NCBI GenBank assembly: GCA_963556145.1
Contig: OY744471.1
Coordinates: 5,511,590 to 5,575,589 of the forward strand
Direction of reading: 5' to 3'
Length of the DNA stretch: 64,000 nt
Source: Hygrocybe punicea
Taxonomy: Eukaryota; Basidiomycota; Agaricomycetes; Agaricales; Hygrophoraceae
The position numbers and the translations under genes were made by a program. Of the stretch, positions 12,591 through 23,826 are shown piece by piece; positions within the stretch are counted from its first letter, which is position 1; every line of letters starts with the position of its first letter. A model generated the notes under the pieces. That model was not told the origin of the DNA. It saw only the letters and a list, made by a program, of their open reading frames with translations, and made no database searches.

Positions 12591-12880
12591 GATGATCAGC
12601 AATTTGTTGCCTTCAAGCAGCTACAGTTGGGCCAGGGTAAGGGGGTAGCAATGGCAGGCCAAGCTCAGCCACAGCTGCAATGCAGTTAGCAGCTGTTGGC
12701 ATAGGTTAGTATCACCTGCTCATGACAAGTAAAGGACCTACTTGTGAACCCAATCGACTCCTCACGAGTCCTTGGTGCTGGTGCTTGAAGTAGACCTTGG
12801 AGTCCACACAACAGGGCACTGCAACCAGCACTGGAGTTGGCAAGTCGCATTGGCATTAAACGTTGGCTATTGTAAGACAT
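12590..12880 (-). pseudogene. C-terminal fragment of a basidiomycete protein of unknown function
   Basis: Read on the minus strand, 12705-12595 gives AVAELGLPLLPPYPGP followed by a TGA and then QQIADHLGVILD and a stop. This resembles the C-terminal end shared by many Agaricomycete proteins of unknown function, where a short helical segment ends in RRQ...LG. The TGA sits where Arg is expected. A possible intron lies just upstream (3' splice site ccaacag). The rest of the gene is not recoverable, so the assignment is tentative. Confidence 0.3.
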
Positions 12881-13581
12881 GCACCACTTTGAATGAATTC
12901 AACCAACTTACGTTCAGTCAATTCTGTCAACTGTGATTTTGATACCATCAATTTTGTTGCTTAGTTGTTTGATGAGGTCTGATAACTCTCAAATATTGTC
13001 CCCAGGTGGTGGGATGTTGGGAATACACTCAACTTGAGTTACTACCTCCCTAAGACTAACTGCGAGTTGAACGAAATCGGGTTGTGGGTGAAGAATGTCA
13101 GTGGCCATAGTTGAAGTGTTGAAGAACTTTCAACGCACATTGTTCAAGTTTGCCCCAAATTCCCACACCGATGCAACACCGCATTCTCTCTTGCTTTTAT
13201 CTCCAAGGCCCCAACACAACGTGGCGGATGCCACTCCACAAGTGCCAACTAGACACCTGACGAATTGGGATCCTCAAGGGACTCATATTTTTCACATAGG
13301 TCCCTTTATTCTCCATCTATTTTGGTGGTCATGATTTTCTTTGGTCGCAGGTTAAGAATACCCTCTATAGACTTGACTCAAAAACATTGGCACAAGCATT
13401 GAAGTTGTTTTTGGACATGTTCGCAATGCCACAAGTTTATAACAACAATACTTCAGATGTAGAGGGGACAGAGGCTCAACCGATTTGTATTCTCAATGTT
13501 GCCGAAGCCGAGTTTGATATCTTTGTTTCACAGGCATATGGAAGGTGTGCTCAGCCCTCTCGACCATACTGCACACAGTAT

Positions 13582-13815
13582 TCACCTTGAAATCACAGGT
13601 TCACACCACCACCCCATCAGAACAATCTTCTCGTCCAACTCCTTCATCTCAGTCACTATTTCATGTCGGAATCCACCCATCTTTTCGCAATGCACAACAT
13701 ACAAGCATGCAAATATCATTTCCACCCAGCGCACCTTGTCTGACTCTGTTTTGAGTTCAATACCCAGCTTTTCTTTGAATTCACATTTTCCTGTCTGGTT
13801 GACATGCAATTTCAT
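13582..13815 (-). pseudogene. Unrecognised protein-like fragment
   Basis: An open minus-strand frame of 77 codons, rich in Lys, Glu and Val, with a KVRWVEMIFACLYVVHCEKM segment and no repeats. It looks like coding sequence but has no motif I can name. It converges with a plus-strand fragment that starts at 13804, so at least one of the two is chance or both are exons of separate decayed genes. Confidence 0.25.
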
Positions 13816-14214
13816 GAGCTAACTATTGAGCATAGAAATATGATTGGTGCAAGTGTTTTTCAAGCTGTTGCAGAAGTAAAGGAGTCACTTGAGGAGCATA
13901 AACGGATTGTCACCACTGAGCCACCAATAATCAGCTCTCATGCAGCTGATTGTAGCAAACCCGAGCATTGCAATGAAGATTGGTATGCCGTGTGGTGGAA
14001 TGGGATGGGTAGATTCTTACTCAACGGACAAAATCCACTCAAGTATGGTGACACATTCAAACATTTCGAGAGTCTGGAATTTGGTGAAATAGGCCAGGGT
14101 TGTAAAAAGGACATGCTTGCATTGGTAAAGGAGGGAGTTGGTTTCAAGCATTCTAACCGCTGCATCAAAAGTGTCAGAGCTTGGTTGGCTGAAAAGCTCA
14201 TCATTCCATCTTGA
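13804..14214 (+). pseudogene. Unrecognised conserved-looking fragment
   Basis: A 136-codon open frame with ordinary amino-acid usage, including paired Trp (WYAVWW), a GDTFKHFESLEFGEIGQGC stretch and a basic, Trp-containing end. Composition and lack of low complexity argue for a real exon or gene remnant. I do not recognise the family. No clear start context or intron partner is visible. Confidence 0.35.
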
Positions 14215-14483
14215 CTTGCTGCTCTGATATATTAAACTTACATGAGTGTTCAAGTTCGTGTTGTGACTAGTAGTAGTACGGAAGATATTTTTAAATGTAT
14301 TAAACTCATTGTGCAAGCAGGCCTGAAGTTCATGCAGTTGCGCTCCTTATATCGCGCAATTGCGCACCTTATATCTTGCGATCGCACAGCCTCTATCACG
14401 CAAATAATAAAAGTGCACGTGGAATGTCATATTGGATGCTTTAACCACATCAATCCCCAAAATCCCCAAGTTAGCATACCAGC

Positions 14484-15230
14484 ATGCTGACCTGGGCCGT
14501 AGCACCCTCCAACTTAAAGCCATCAACACCCTATCTCTTTGTGACACCCTTCCTACCATGGACAGCTGCTCTACTCACTCAAATTCTCCTCAGAATCCTT
14601 CATCTACAACACCTCTGCCTCACGCCCACACATTGGGCACAACTTCTCCAACAACTTGATATCCCTACACTCATGACTATCTCAGTCCCCTGCAATGTCC
14701 CTCCTTCAAATCTTTGTTTTCTCCTCCGATGTCACTCATATTTGGTCACACTCACCCTTGGGGTGACCTCACATTGTGCTAAATGCAAAAAGGTCAACTT
14801 CACCAAATTACATCATCCACATCTGCAAGAATTGAGTGGGCCACCTCAAGTTATCACACCCCTCATGGATGCCTTCAAACCACCTCTCAGCTTGACTGAC
14901 CTCATTATACTGATAGATCCCACAAGCCCAACACCGTTCACAATGGACTATGTTTTGAGCTATTCAGGCTGCTCCCAGCTCCGTCTACTGGAGATAGTGT
15001 TTTCATCATGGGAGGGAACTTCACTGCTCAAGGATCTTCAAAGATTCCCTATGGAATTGGAGGAGGTCATCATCTCCACCGGCAAGTCCATTGGGATTGA
15101 ATTAGTGAGATTTTTATTTGAGCCAGCATCAGTCTTGGGTGGTAAAACTGACTCAGTCTGTGTGCTGACAAAAAATTGCAACCTGGGGTGTCATGCAAGA
15201 ACTGTCTTATTAACTCCACAGTTATCATGA
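14484..15230 (+). pseudogene. F-box/leucine-rich-repeat-like C-terminal fragment
   Basis: A 248-codon frame dominated by Leu, Pro, Ser and His, with spaced leucines (LTDLIILIDP, CSQLRLLEIVFSSWE, LEEVIIS) like the degenerate leucine-rich repeats of the large Agaricomycete F-box family. The N-terminal F-box itself is not visible and the upstream DNA is AT-rich. F-box proteins select substrates for SCF ubiquitin ligases; here only the substrate-binding type of region remains. It could also be an unrelated Leu-rich frame. Confidence 0.35.
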
Positions 15231-15906
15231 ACATTGTTATCCTCCTGTGCAGTGTTTCCACAAGACCCATATCAGTGCACTTGCTTTCAAGGACCACCTG
15301 TACACATGCTTGATACTCACAGTGGATGTTGAGCATTGGATCTATTAGAGTGAAGAGGTGAGTGGTCATAAGAATTTAAGGTGTGAAAAAAGAAAAAAGT
15401 GGAAATGCCTTTCTGGCGATAAATCCAATGTTGGAAGCAGCTACCGCGATGGAATCAGTGATTTCTAAAGTGAAGACAAAGCACACAATTGAATGTAAAG
15501 AATACTATTGGACCAATTACTATCCCTGTCTGTCACTCACACTCTCAGATATCATGCTATCTTTGAGCCTTGTCCTGACACTAGCCTTAGGTGAACATAT
15601 ATACAAAATACAATATATAATAGTCAACTGGGTGTTCTAAGTAGTTGAAGGGTTGAATGTATGTCCCAAGAACAAAAAATGACCAAGGATAAACAGAACA
15701 GCAATAAATCATGGCAATCCCAGCAACAAAAGGCACTGGAATCTAGATGTCATCAGCTCATTACCATTGGATCCTCTTTCTCACCCTTTCACAGTGTCTG
15801 CACACTTAGAGAGCCTTTGGGATGATTTGTTAAATGTGACAAAGATGAGAGTAAGAGGGATGGTGTGTCCGGTGGTAACGAAACAGCGACAGGTGGTATG
15901 TATGTT

Positions 15907-16736
15907 TTACCTGCTTGTGAGTGTTGTGGAGGACGGCCCTGTCAGGAATTTGAGATAAGCTCTGGTATTGGCATCTGCAAACTTTTGTCTATCTGAGATG
16001 TCAGGACAGGCCATTGCAGAGAGCCGTTTGGAGTAACGAGGTGTGTGTGTGTACAGTTCAGATGTTCGTGAAGCCAGTCGAAGGGGAGGATGAGAGGAAT
16101 GGGGTGGCTGAGAATGTTCAATCCATTGGAAATTTGTCACGGGCATGGAACTGGCTGGGAATTGAGTGGGTGAAGGTCGTGGTTGGAGTATTCTACCAGA
16201 GGATCATTCATAAAGACTGAGATTCGTGACAGCTTGTGCACACGTAGAAGTCAAGTTATTCATGTCAGACACAGGTTCTGTGGGTTTTCATTCTAGGGGT
16301 TTCGGTCTCTTCGCACCTTCACTCTCTCCTGAATGCTGGTTCGTGCTGGGCCCAGGTTGGGGTACACCAGATGGTGAAGAGAATCCATCCTCAATTTCAC
16401 TAGAATCTCTTCTTGCTCGTTTCAACGGTCTTGGACCGGGCTGGACCTGATGGGGCAGGCGTGGGACATGGGCAATGGGAGGCAAAGTACTTTTTTCATA
16501 TGCAAAATCTCACACTTTGATGCCAAATAAGACTAGTGGGCTTCAGAAACCTTGGCACCATAGTTAAAATAAATACAAATCATCTCCTGGGAGTTACTTT
16601 CGGAAGACTTGAACACGATGCTAGCATTCAGATGGTCGAGAGCGTCCTTGTATGCGTTCAACTGACCCGGTTTGGGTCTGGCAGGTGAGTGAGTGAGTGA
16701 ACGAGAAAGATGAACGAAATATTTACACACCCACAC
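15907..16736 (-). pseudogene. Unrecognised minus-strand exons, one with a nuclear-localisation-like patch
   Basis: Three minus-strand fragments lie in order: 16736-16533 (ending FNYGAKVSEAH), 16485-16288 (with a basic PLKRARRDSSEIED patch and Ser/Gly/Pro-rich flanks) and 16146-15907. The first is followed by a GTGAGTGAGTG-type splice donor pattern nearby. They could be exons of one low-complexity nuclear protein, but the joins cannot be fixed from sequence alone. 15231-15906 and 16740-17300 show nothing convincing. Confidence 0.3.
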
Positions 16737-17309
16737 AATATGAGTGCCTCTTCATCCTCTTTATTACTAGCGACCTCGTCAATCTTCAGCAAAGCCTTCT
16801 CAATGTCTATTGCTCAATCACAATGAGAATGACCACCATGAATGAATCACATTGACACACTGTTTCCTCCTTTATTCAATTCCTGCGTAGGGGTAAATTT
16901 GACTTTGCGAGCTTGGCTAACCGGCCATCGAAAGCAGTGAGAATGGCTGATGAACTGGGCAACTTAGTCACACCTGTGAAGCCCAACTAACGCCTCCTAT
17001 TAGAGGTGGACAAGGTTTAGAGGTGGACAAGGGTCTGTGTCCCTCTCTAAGTCGAGGGGTTTAGGGTGTGGTAGGGCCTCCTCCTATATTTCTCAGGTAG
17101 AGTGGGGGTAATATAGAGCGTAGTTTTGGTCTCTGTTTGTAGTCGTTGTGGTTGTCATCAGCAACCATACCTGAGCTCATCATGTCAGGTGATGAGCTTG
17201 ACTTTTTCACTAAATCTTGAGATATACCAGGCAGCAAATTTAAAGAATGACATTAATCAAACATAGTAGCATATATGAATTCAAATTGCTTTGTGCTACG
17301 TATAACCCA

Positions 17310-17724
17310 CTAGTCACTGTCATCAGTGGAGTCATTGTCAGATGACTCGTCAATCTTCCTCTTCTTCCTGGCCACCATGCTTGACTTGGAGGGCCCGGCC
17401 TTCTGCTTCCCAGTGCGACGAGGTGGTACATCTTCATCGTCAGTCAAATTCTTTCGTTTACAAGACTTTCCCTTGTCTGATCATTCACGGCGCGGCTTTC
17501 CGATGACCTTTCTGTTCCCTTGATGGTTTGTGATATCGTTCAGGTGCACTTGAAGTTGATGCTTGTCTAGTTTGGTCCATTTGCACTCCCCACATTTCAA
17601 GGCATCACAGAGCCTGCAAATGTCAGTCATTGTGCCAATATGTGACAGATTGACAAATTTCTCATATGTCCACCCCACCAGTTTGACCTTGTAGCCCCAG
17701 TGAAAAGTCGCAAGGTTTAGAAAG
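17310..17724 (-). pseudogene. C-terminal exon of conserved basidiomycete family Y
   Basis: The minus strand reads WGYKVKLVGWTYEKFVNLS, then a GTMTDICRLCDALKCGECKWTKL core, then a basic-acidic tail with KKRKIDESSDNDSTDDSD and a TAG stop at 17310-17312. The only break is TGA at 17481-17483, where Arg fits the usual RRxRSDKGK pattern. I recognise this as the end of a protein family widespread in Agaricomycetes, function unknown, often nuclear-looking. Its upstream exons are at 21230-21810; between them lies about 3.5 kb of inserted DNA. Confidence 0.55.
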
Positions 17725-18412
17725 TTTTATGTGGTATAAAAACAAATATAATAGATTTGCCATATTTTAAACTAAATCTGCACTCCTGCTCAATGTTTTT
17801 CTTATTAGATAGTGTCGTAATGAATAACATTTCGAGTTGAAAAGAGTTGAAAACATTTAGAAAGCATAGGTAAAAAGAGCTGCCGTTCCCCCGCTCCCCC
17901 ATTCCCAGCAACCTGAGTTTGAAAAATCCAGACCTCAACCCATCGACCCTCCAGGTAAAAATACCAGCCAAGAAGGGTACAAGGCTTGCATCACTGGAAA
18001 AATATCCTGACCGCTGACCGTGGTCTTGTTGATGTATTGTCTGGTCTTGCCTGTGTGGTACTCGGTGAATTGATCACAGCGAGTTCCATCTGGCTGTGTT
18101 ACCATACTGTGTGGAGACCACTGGGAAGCTGAAGCACACTAAGCAGTGATATTTAGGCTCAGTGATAAGAATCTTAAAAAAAAGGTATTGGCTCAACTAT
18201 AGCGTGCAATATGGCAGTGAGGGAATCCCGGGTTGCGTGGTGGTAGGTGCAAAGATGCAAGGAAGGATGGACGGTGCAATACTCTAGTTCCACATGGGTC
18301 ACATCCAAAAAATATAGCTATGCTGTAGAAGGCACTTCAGACATCTGGACACCACATTCATCAAAGAGACAACGGACTAGTGGTGAAGAAGAATGGGATC
18401 TGGGAGACCGGG

Positions 18413-20080
18413 TGTTACGATTCCAACTCCGCTTCCAACCCCGATGCCCATTCCGATACCCACCATGACGATTCTGCACTGCACACCTTCCTTTTTCATT
18501 TCTTTTTGTCCTTTGTCTTCCTTTCAACGTCATTGTTTCTTCATTCGGACATCCTTGTATTTTCTTATTCTTATTCTCTTTTTGTCCCTTCTTCTAGAAC
18601 AATCCAGACCGACCATGGACATATCCCACGTGACCTTGTTGTACCCGAATAGTCTCCTTGCCGATGGACGTCACCGACATTGTCTTTTCCCTTCAATATC
18701 TTGTTTACACTATCCCACGACAAACCGATTACAATGGCTGTACTCCCGACACAGCTCATTACCGTAATTGTTATTGCCAGCATTGCCATCACCTTCCTGA
18801 TCGGTTTCTACCTTGTTATGATCTATCTTTGGCATCGGCACTGAAACCCTTCCGCCATTGATACTTCTGACTTCCACCTCGACAATATATCGACACGTAA
18901 TTGACAATTGCCATTCCCGGATATTTGGTTTCCATATTCGTACCCTGTGCCCACCATTATCCTCCCTGACGATCTGACAACATTCCTCACCTGCATGCGA
19001 ACTCTGAACAATCCCCAATCACAAGACATTTCGCTGTTCTCTCTAATCCGACCATCGCCGGAGCATACTCTTTTGGACTTCGACCACAGACCATACGACT
19101 TCCCAAACAGTGAACCAACCCCTATCGTAAATTGTTCGCACGACACTGCTTCAATGCAGTACCTGACGACTTGTTCCCACAGCTTGTCACTCATGCCATG
19201 ACTCGAAACCTGGACCCACGTTCATTTATCCTTTTCCATCTATAATCTTGATACCTCCCACACTCGTTTACAATGATACCCTTTCTTGGATGAATACCGA
19301 CATCAGGTGGACTGCATTGTTCCACACACAGGACAAGACACCATCCCTTGATACGTCATTGACACAGACATCGTCATCCGGTACAGCTTATGCTGTTCAC
19401 ATGCCTGACCTCGACTAGTCCACTGTCCTAGTTGGTTTTTTCCTCTATACATTCCTTCATTTTCTTTCATACCAACCTTGCCGCTATATCCACACTACCT
19501 CAAGACACTCTCATCACCAACCCCACACTGGACGATACCCATCTTCGACCCGACCATGCAATGCACTTGCCAAACTGCGCACTTGCCTGTTACAGCAAGT
19601 GTAGACCCCGAATTGGCAATTCTGCATGTCACATGATCCGATGACAAATCATCCGAGTCATCCGGACCTCTTCTATCCTCAACGACACCCGGGCCTCCAG
19701 TTGGATCGCGAGAACATTGACATGAGGACGCCTCATGTACGCCTCATGGTGAACACATGGTAGAGTTGGACATGTTGTAGCTTCATGGTTGTATTTCTAT
19801 TTACCTCCCCTCAAGACCAGTCACTATATATACTGTTCTTGTTGTTGGTTCGGACTTTTTCTTCTTTTCCTTTCTTTACGTTTAGTCTGGTTCTTGGGGC
19901 AGACTCATCTTGTTTTGGGTAACCCCCACGGCTCGCAATGACATTAGACCTTGACCCCCCCTTCTTAGCAGTGTTGTCTTAGCTGTAAGCAACAATGAAA
20001 GCTGCTGTTCTCTCCTCTGGAAGCCGATCCCCTGTTAAGTTGATTGTTGCCGGAGCCCGCTGCAGAAGCAATCCGTAACA
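18413..20080 (+). mobile_element. LTR-like element copy 1 (solo LTR), 1668 bp
   Basis: It begins TGTTACG and ends CGTAACA, giving TG...CA termini in a 7-base inverted pair, and is flanked by the 5-base target duplication CCGGG at 18408-18412 and 20081-20085. A TATATATA box lies near 19826, followed by a T/C-rich leader, consistent with promoter and start of transcription in a plus-oriented LTR. No internal retrotransposon region is attached, so it is either a solo LTR left by recombination or a compact non-autonomous element. Two further copies are at 23827-25481 and 62361-64000. Confidence 0.88.
18734..18844 (+). pseudogene. Micro-ORF with membrane helix, copy 1, truncated by TGA
   Basis: Equivalent to the intact 56-codon frame at 63537-63707. 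The predicted helix (TQLITVIVIASIAITFLIGF) is kept, but CGA after WHRH has become TGA at 18842-18844, removing the last 20 residues. Confidence 0.4.
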
Positions 20081-20399
20081 CCGGGATTCCAACCCAAGAA
20101 AAGAAGATCCATGAACAGATCGGCTCCCTTGGAATTCAACATCTCTGAACTACCACTTTCACTACGATAACATGTGTCTGGGCTGTCCGATATCAGACTC
20201 AGATTCATCATGTCTAGTGAAGCCTGGGGTAAGGCCATTCCACTTGTGGCAGGGGATCCTGAAGCATTGGGAGAATGTTGACCAGCTCCTGATGAGGAAG
20301 ATGAGTTTTGAATATGGGCAGCATGGTGGCTTGGGGAAGGTGACAGGTGTGTTTGCTTGTCGAAGAGTCTGCCTTTGAGATGGGCTATAAGGCCACATG

Positions 20400-21180
20400 G
20401 GCCAAATCAGATGGCAATTGGAAGATGGACTCACAAATTTCTTCTTCAAGCTGTCTGATCTTGTCCACAGGGTCAGTATCTGGGGCGAGAACCAGACCTT
20501 CTACAGGGTTGTAGAAACACTGCGGTTTGCTCAGGTGCCTGTGTTTCATTGTTGTTTAATCGCAGACCATTGTGAACAGCACTTACGCATAGCCAATGGG
20601 CACACTTACTAGCGCCTGCCATTGTCTTGGATACACATTTGAGTATTTTCCTTTTTGACTGAGAGGCCCAAGAGGGACTCACTTTACACATGTCCACAAT
20701 GGGGGCATGCAGCATCGCATTTCTGGGAAATTGTAATTGTGAGAGCCTGGGTGCTGTACTCAGGCTCGGCTAGTGGTAGTCGTAATGGTGATAGTGGCAG
20801 TGGTAGAGGTGGGCAAGCAAGGCAGAGGGAGGGGTGAGGACGAGGGGCATGGACATGGAAGTAGGAAGCAGAGAGGAACAGAACGAATGAGAAAATGTTA
20901 AGTCCCAGCCATGACATCATAGGCATACATTGCGGTTTTCTATTCATTTTCGTATTGGATATATCTTGTCTTAGTTACACAAAAAAATAGTTCTTTGTGC
21001 ACAGGACTACAAGAACATAAGTCTCTATTTTTTGGTTAGTTTATTCTCATTTTTAATCGTTGTCTTTTCTCTTGGAACAATTTTATCATTTACAACCCAA
21101 TTTAAAATGACTTATCATATCTAAATCTTTTTTAAACTTGGCCGTGTCGTAGTTAGCATAGTTCATGTCAACTTTTTTTG
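20400..21180. other. Segment without recognisable gene
   Basis: Between the LTR host frame and the family Y exons. Short frames on both strands (for example 20684-20947 minus, Pro/Leu-rich) overlap a GGTAGTGG-type simple repeat near 20770-20830. I see no motif or splice pattern that supports a gene. Confidence 0.4.
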
Positions 21181-21229
21181 AACCTGTTGCCATACCTGTG
21201 TGATGTGAAGTCAGAGCTGTACAATACAA

Positions 21230-21810
21230 GGGTTGGAATACTTACAAAGGCCAGTGAGTATTATCTTGGTGCATTCCTTCCGAACGGATGCCAGAGTATC
21301 ATGGTCAACAGTATCTGTCATGTATGTCGGCCAACAACGACATTATATGACTCGGAGCAACACATACTTTTTTCCCTTGTACAAGCCCACTGTTCGAACA
21401 TTTGCATCATGTCCAATGGATCCAAGTTCAATGTTTTGAAAATGTCGCACTCGGCAGTCCCAAACCAAGCCAGTTTCACCGCATCATCAACATGGCCACA
21501 GCTCAGGAAGAAAAAGGATATTCTGACAGACTATCAAGCTAATGATTCGGATTTATCAGCTGGGTAATACAAGATGAAATAATGTCGCCCTAACCTCAGG
21601 AGTGATGTTTTCAACTGTGAAGTGGATATCCTGTGCGGCGGCATGATTCGAGGGTCGGGTTCCACTTCTTTTCAGGTTGCGATACTTCAAAACTTCATCT
21701 TTCAGGCGCTTCTGTTCTTCGGGGAAGAGATTTTTGTAGGCGTCATCTTCATTGGCCATCCTCATGAGCCCTGCTAACTTCAGTTTTTCACCCGTTGGTA
21801 AACCTGGTAT
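21230..21810 (-). pseudogene. Upstream exons of conserved family Y
   Basis: The exon at about 21805-21598 reads GLPTGEKLKLAGLMRMANED, then NLFPEEQKRLKDEVL and LKRSGTRPSNHAAAQD, and ends at GAG before a gttagg donor-like site. The next exon (about 21520-21255) carries DAVKLAWFGTAECDIFKTLN and DMMQMFEQWACTRE, then after a TGA/intron boundary LASVRKECTKIILTGL. These match, in order, the middle of the same Agaricomycete family whose C-terminus is at 17310-17724. A glycine-rich frame further upstream (22079-21885) may be its N-terminal low-complexity region. Function unknown. Confidence 0.5.
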
Positions 21811-22429
21811 TAGTGATTAGCAAGTAATTACTATGCTTTAGCATCAAGAACTCACTCTCATTCACTTCCATATATAAACAACGGTTACCGGAAACTGCCT
21901 ACGCCACCGTCGCCGCCACCACTCATGCCTTCTCCACCACCACCACCACCACCACCAACTGAAGAAGACTCCCCAGCGACCCCAGATTCCACGTCGTCGA
22001 ATCCCCCTGTGAATACAACGACTGTGCCGGCGATGGAGCACGGCTTGACCCATGCGCATGCGTCACGCCATTGTTCCATGATGGCGGTGGCGGCGACGAT
22101 GATTTACAATTGCTCATACCATTTGGTGCCCGCCCAGCTGCTGACAGCGGTTGGCCTGCGGCATCAGGTGGCAAAGCCGTACACATCGCTTGTGTTTGGC
22201 TTCTGCCCGTGCACGGAGCTGCAGCACGGAGCCGCAGCACAATGCGGGTGTATGCGTGGGGGCCAACTGATGGACAAACAACGTTTCCTGTGTTCCCTCC
22301 TCGCCTGCACCTGCGCCCATCTCGCCGAACTGTAAATATGCTTTGGTAAGACGAGCGTATTCGTGTGTTGGTATCGAGACTCCCCGCATATAGAGATAAA
22401 TGCCAAAGGGGCAAGGCCACCCTCGACCT

Positions 22430-23179
22430 CACCACCAAAGTTGGTTCACACCAGCAGGCCGTGCTGAGAGTTAGCGAGTTGGTACCAAAGGCGACATGTA
22501 CACTTGACTTGTCGCGTGCACAGGTCCACTACCTGTTGCGTGGATGGCCATTAGCGGAGATAGCACACGCTAAGGGAAGATTGAGCAATGATGTGACGAC
22601 CTCAATTATGATGGGCGACATACACAACGAAGTGATTGACATAAGCAGAGGGAGTAAAATGATGTGAAAGCGGTTATTCCAGACAAACCAACAGCGATAT
22701 ATCTACAAGCGGCGGTGAATACTGCGGACACCAACCAAATAATATATGATGTATCTTACCAGTATTGATTGGCCAAGCCAGTCAATAATGAAATTCAGCA
22801 TATCAGTGCCGAAAAGCATGTGGTCTTCATCACCAATCGTGAAGTGTTTCACCATCTGCAAGATAAAACATTAGAATAATATTAATCGAAGCCAAAACGA
22901 AGGACTGCACCAAGCCTTGGTAAACGTTAGCAAAAACAACTGCATAGTGCATGGTGGAAAGTACGAAGAGGGCTATCATCGCCGCAACAATAATCTTGTT
23001 GCACTTTCTATGTCTAAATAAAATCCCGACTGTTGTGAAAAACAGCAAACAATAGCCGCCTGTGAGGTACACGTTTAGCTGTGACGGGCAGGACAGGAGC
23101 GAGAGCAAGATCGCTAACCCCACAACATACCCTCTACGGTGAAGGCTACAAAGTACCCTTGGTTGTCATTGAATGCCAT
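22430..23179 (-). pseudogene. Fungal seven-helix membrane protein, decayed
   Basis: The ATG at 23179 starts MAFNDNQGYFVAFTVEGMLWG; a one-base loss near 23125 then shifts the frame into GLAILLSLLSC, followed by hydrophobic helices (YCLLFFTTVGILF, IIVAAMIALFVLSTMHYAVVF). An intron with 3' site ttatcttgcag leads to MVKHFTIGDEDHMLFGTDM. After a gtaagat intron comes IYRCWFVWNN and another helix, a motif typical of Agaricomycete membrane proteins with seven predicted helices. A TAG just before IYRCW and loss of the C-terminus mark it as a pseudogene. Ligand and role are unknown. Confidence 0.55.
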
Positions 23180-23826
23180 GGTATAGCTGGGAGGAGTGCC
23201 TCTGGCGAAACTCTCAGGTTTATATACATCTGAAAATGAAGGCTAGTCCTTTAAAGGATGTTTGTTCAGCTTGGCGACATTAAAAAAAGGTCCCCGTGAT
23301 AACGTACTATGGGCTTCGGAAAATTTGGTCATACGAAAGGTTTTCCTCATCAGGAAAACCCTTCATATGGCGAAGTTGCCCTCCACTGCTGACACCGCAC
23401 TATTTTGTGTGATGCAAAATGATTGCAAAATCTTTGGTAGCTTGTTAAAGTTTTGCATATGGTTTTAAACCATGCAAAATCCATTTAAATTTTCACATAT
23501 AATAACCCATCAAATACTATCTAAACCAAAAGAATTGCAAGGATTTATGATGTGGAAATTTTTTTAAAATATGAATGCTTTGTTTTAGGTGAAAATGTAG
23601 ACAAAAGTGAAACTATTCTCACACCTTGTTTGACTCTCCAAATAGTTGCAAAATGTATCAAATTCAATCAATTTTGCAACGCGTCTAAATATGATCAATT
23701 CAATGTCACCAACTGAAGAATTTTGCAGACAGATTTTGCATGTCACAATATTTCATATTTCACAATATCTTTCCGAAATAAAACATTTTGCAGACCACAA
23801 AATGCTTCGCACACTCAAGTCTGTCG

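Larger units (their letters stand above)
18247..20378 (+). pseudogene. Open frame split by LTR-like element copy 1
   Basis: Removing 18413-20085 (the element and one target-site copy) joins a frame from 18247 through KRQRTSGEEEWDLGDR at 18376-18411 to a continuation at 20086. The continuation has one TGA and then runs to 20378 (MCLGCPISDSDSS start). The frame is preserved exactly across the junction. I do not recognise the product; it is an acidic, basic-patch-bearing protein. It lies inside the segment that interrupts family Y, so it may belong to an older insertion. Confidence 0.4.

Noticed and set aside
18908..19201. 97-codon frame in the LTR-like element, identical in copies 1 and 3
   Set aside because: The homologous frame in copy 2 has many replacement changes and a different end, so conservation reflects recent copying, not coding.
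21923..22438. 171-codon minus-strand frame with poly-Pro and poly-Val tracts
   Set aside because: The tracts come from a CCA simple repeat. Part of the frame belongs to the decayed seven-helix gene and part may be the family Y N-terminus; no single product is supported.
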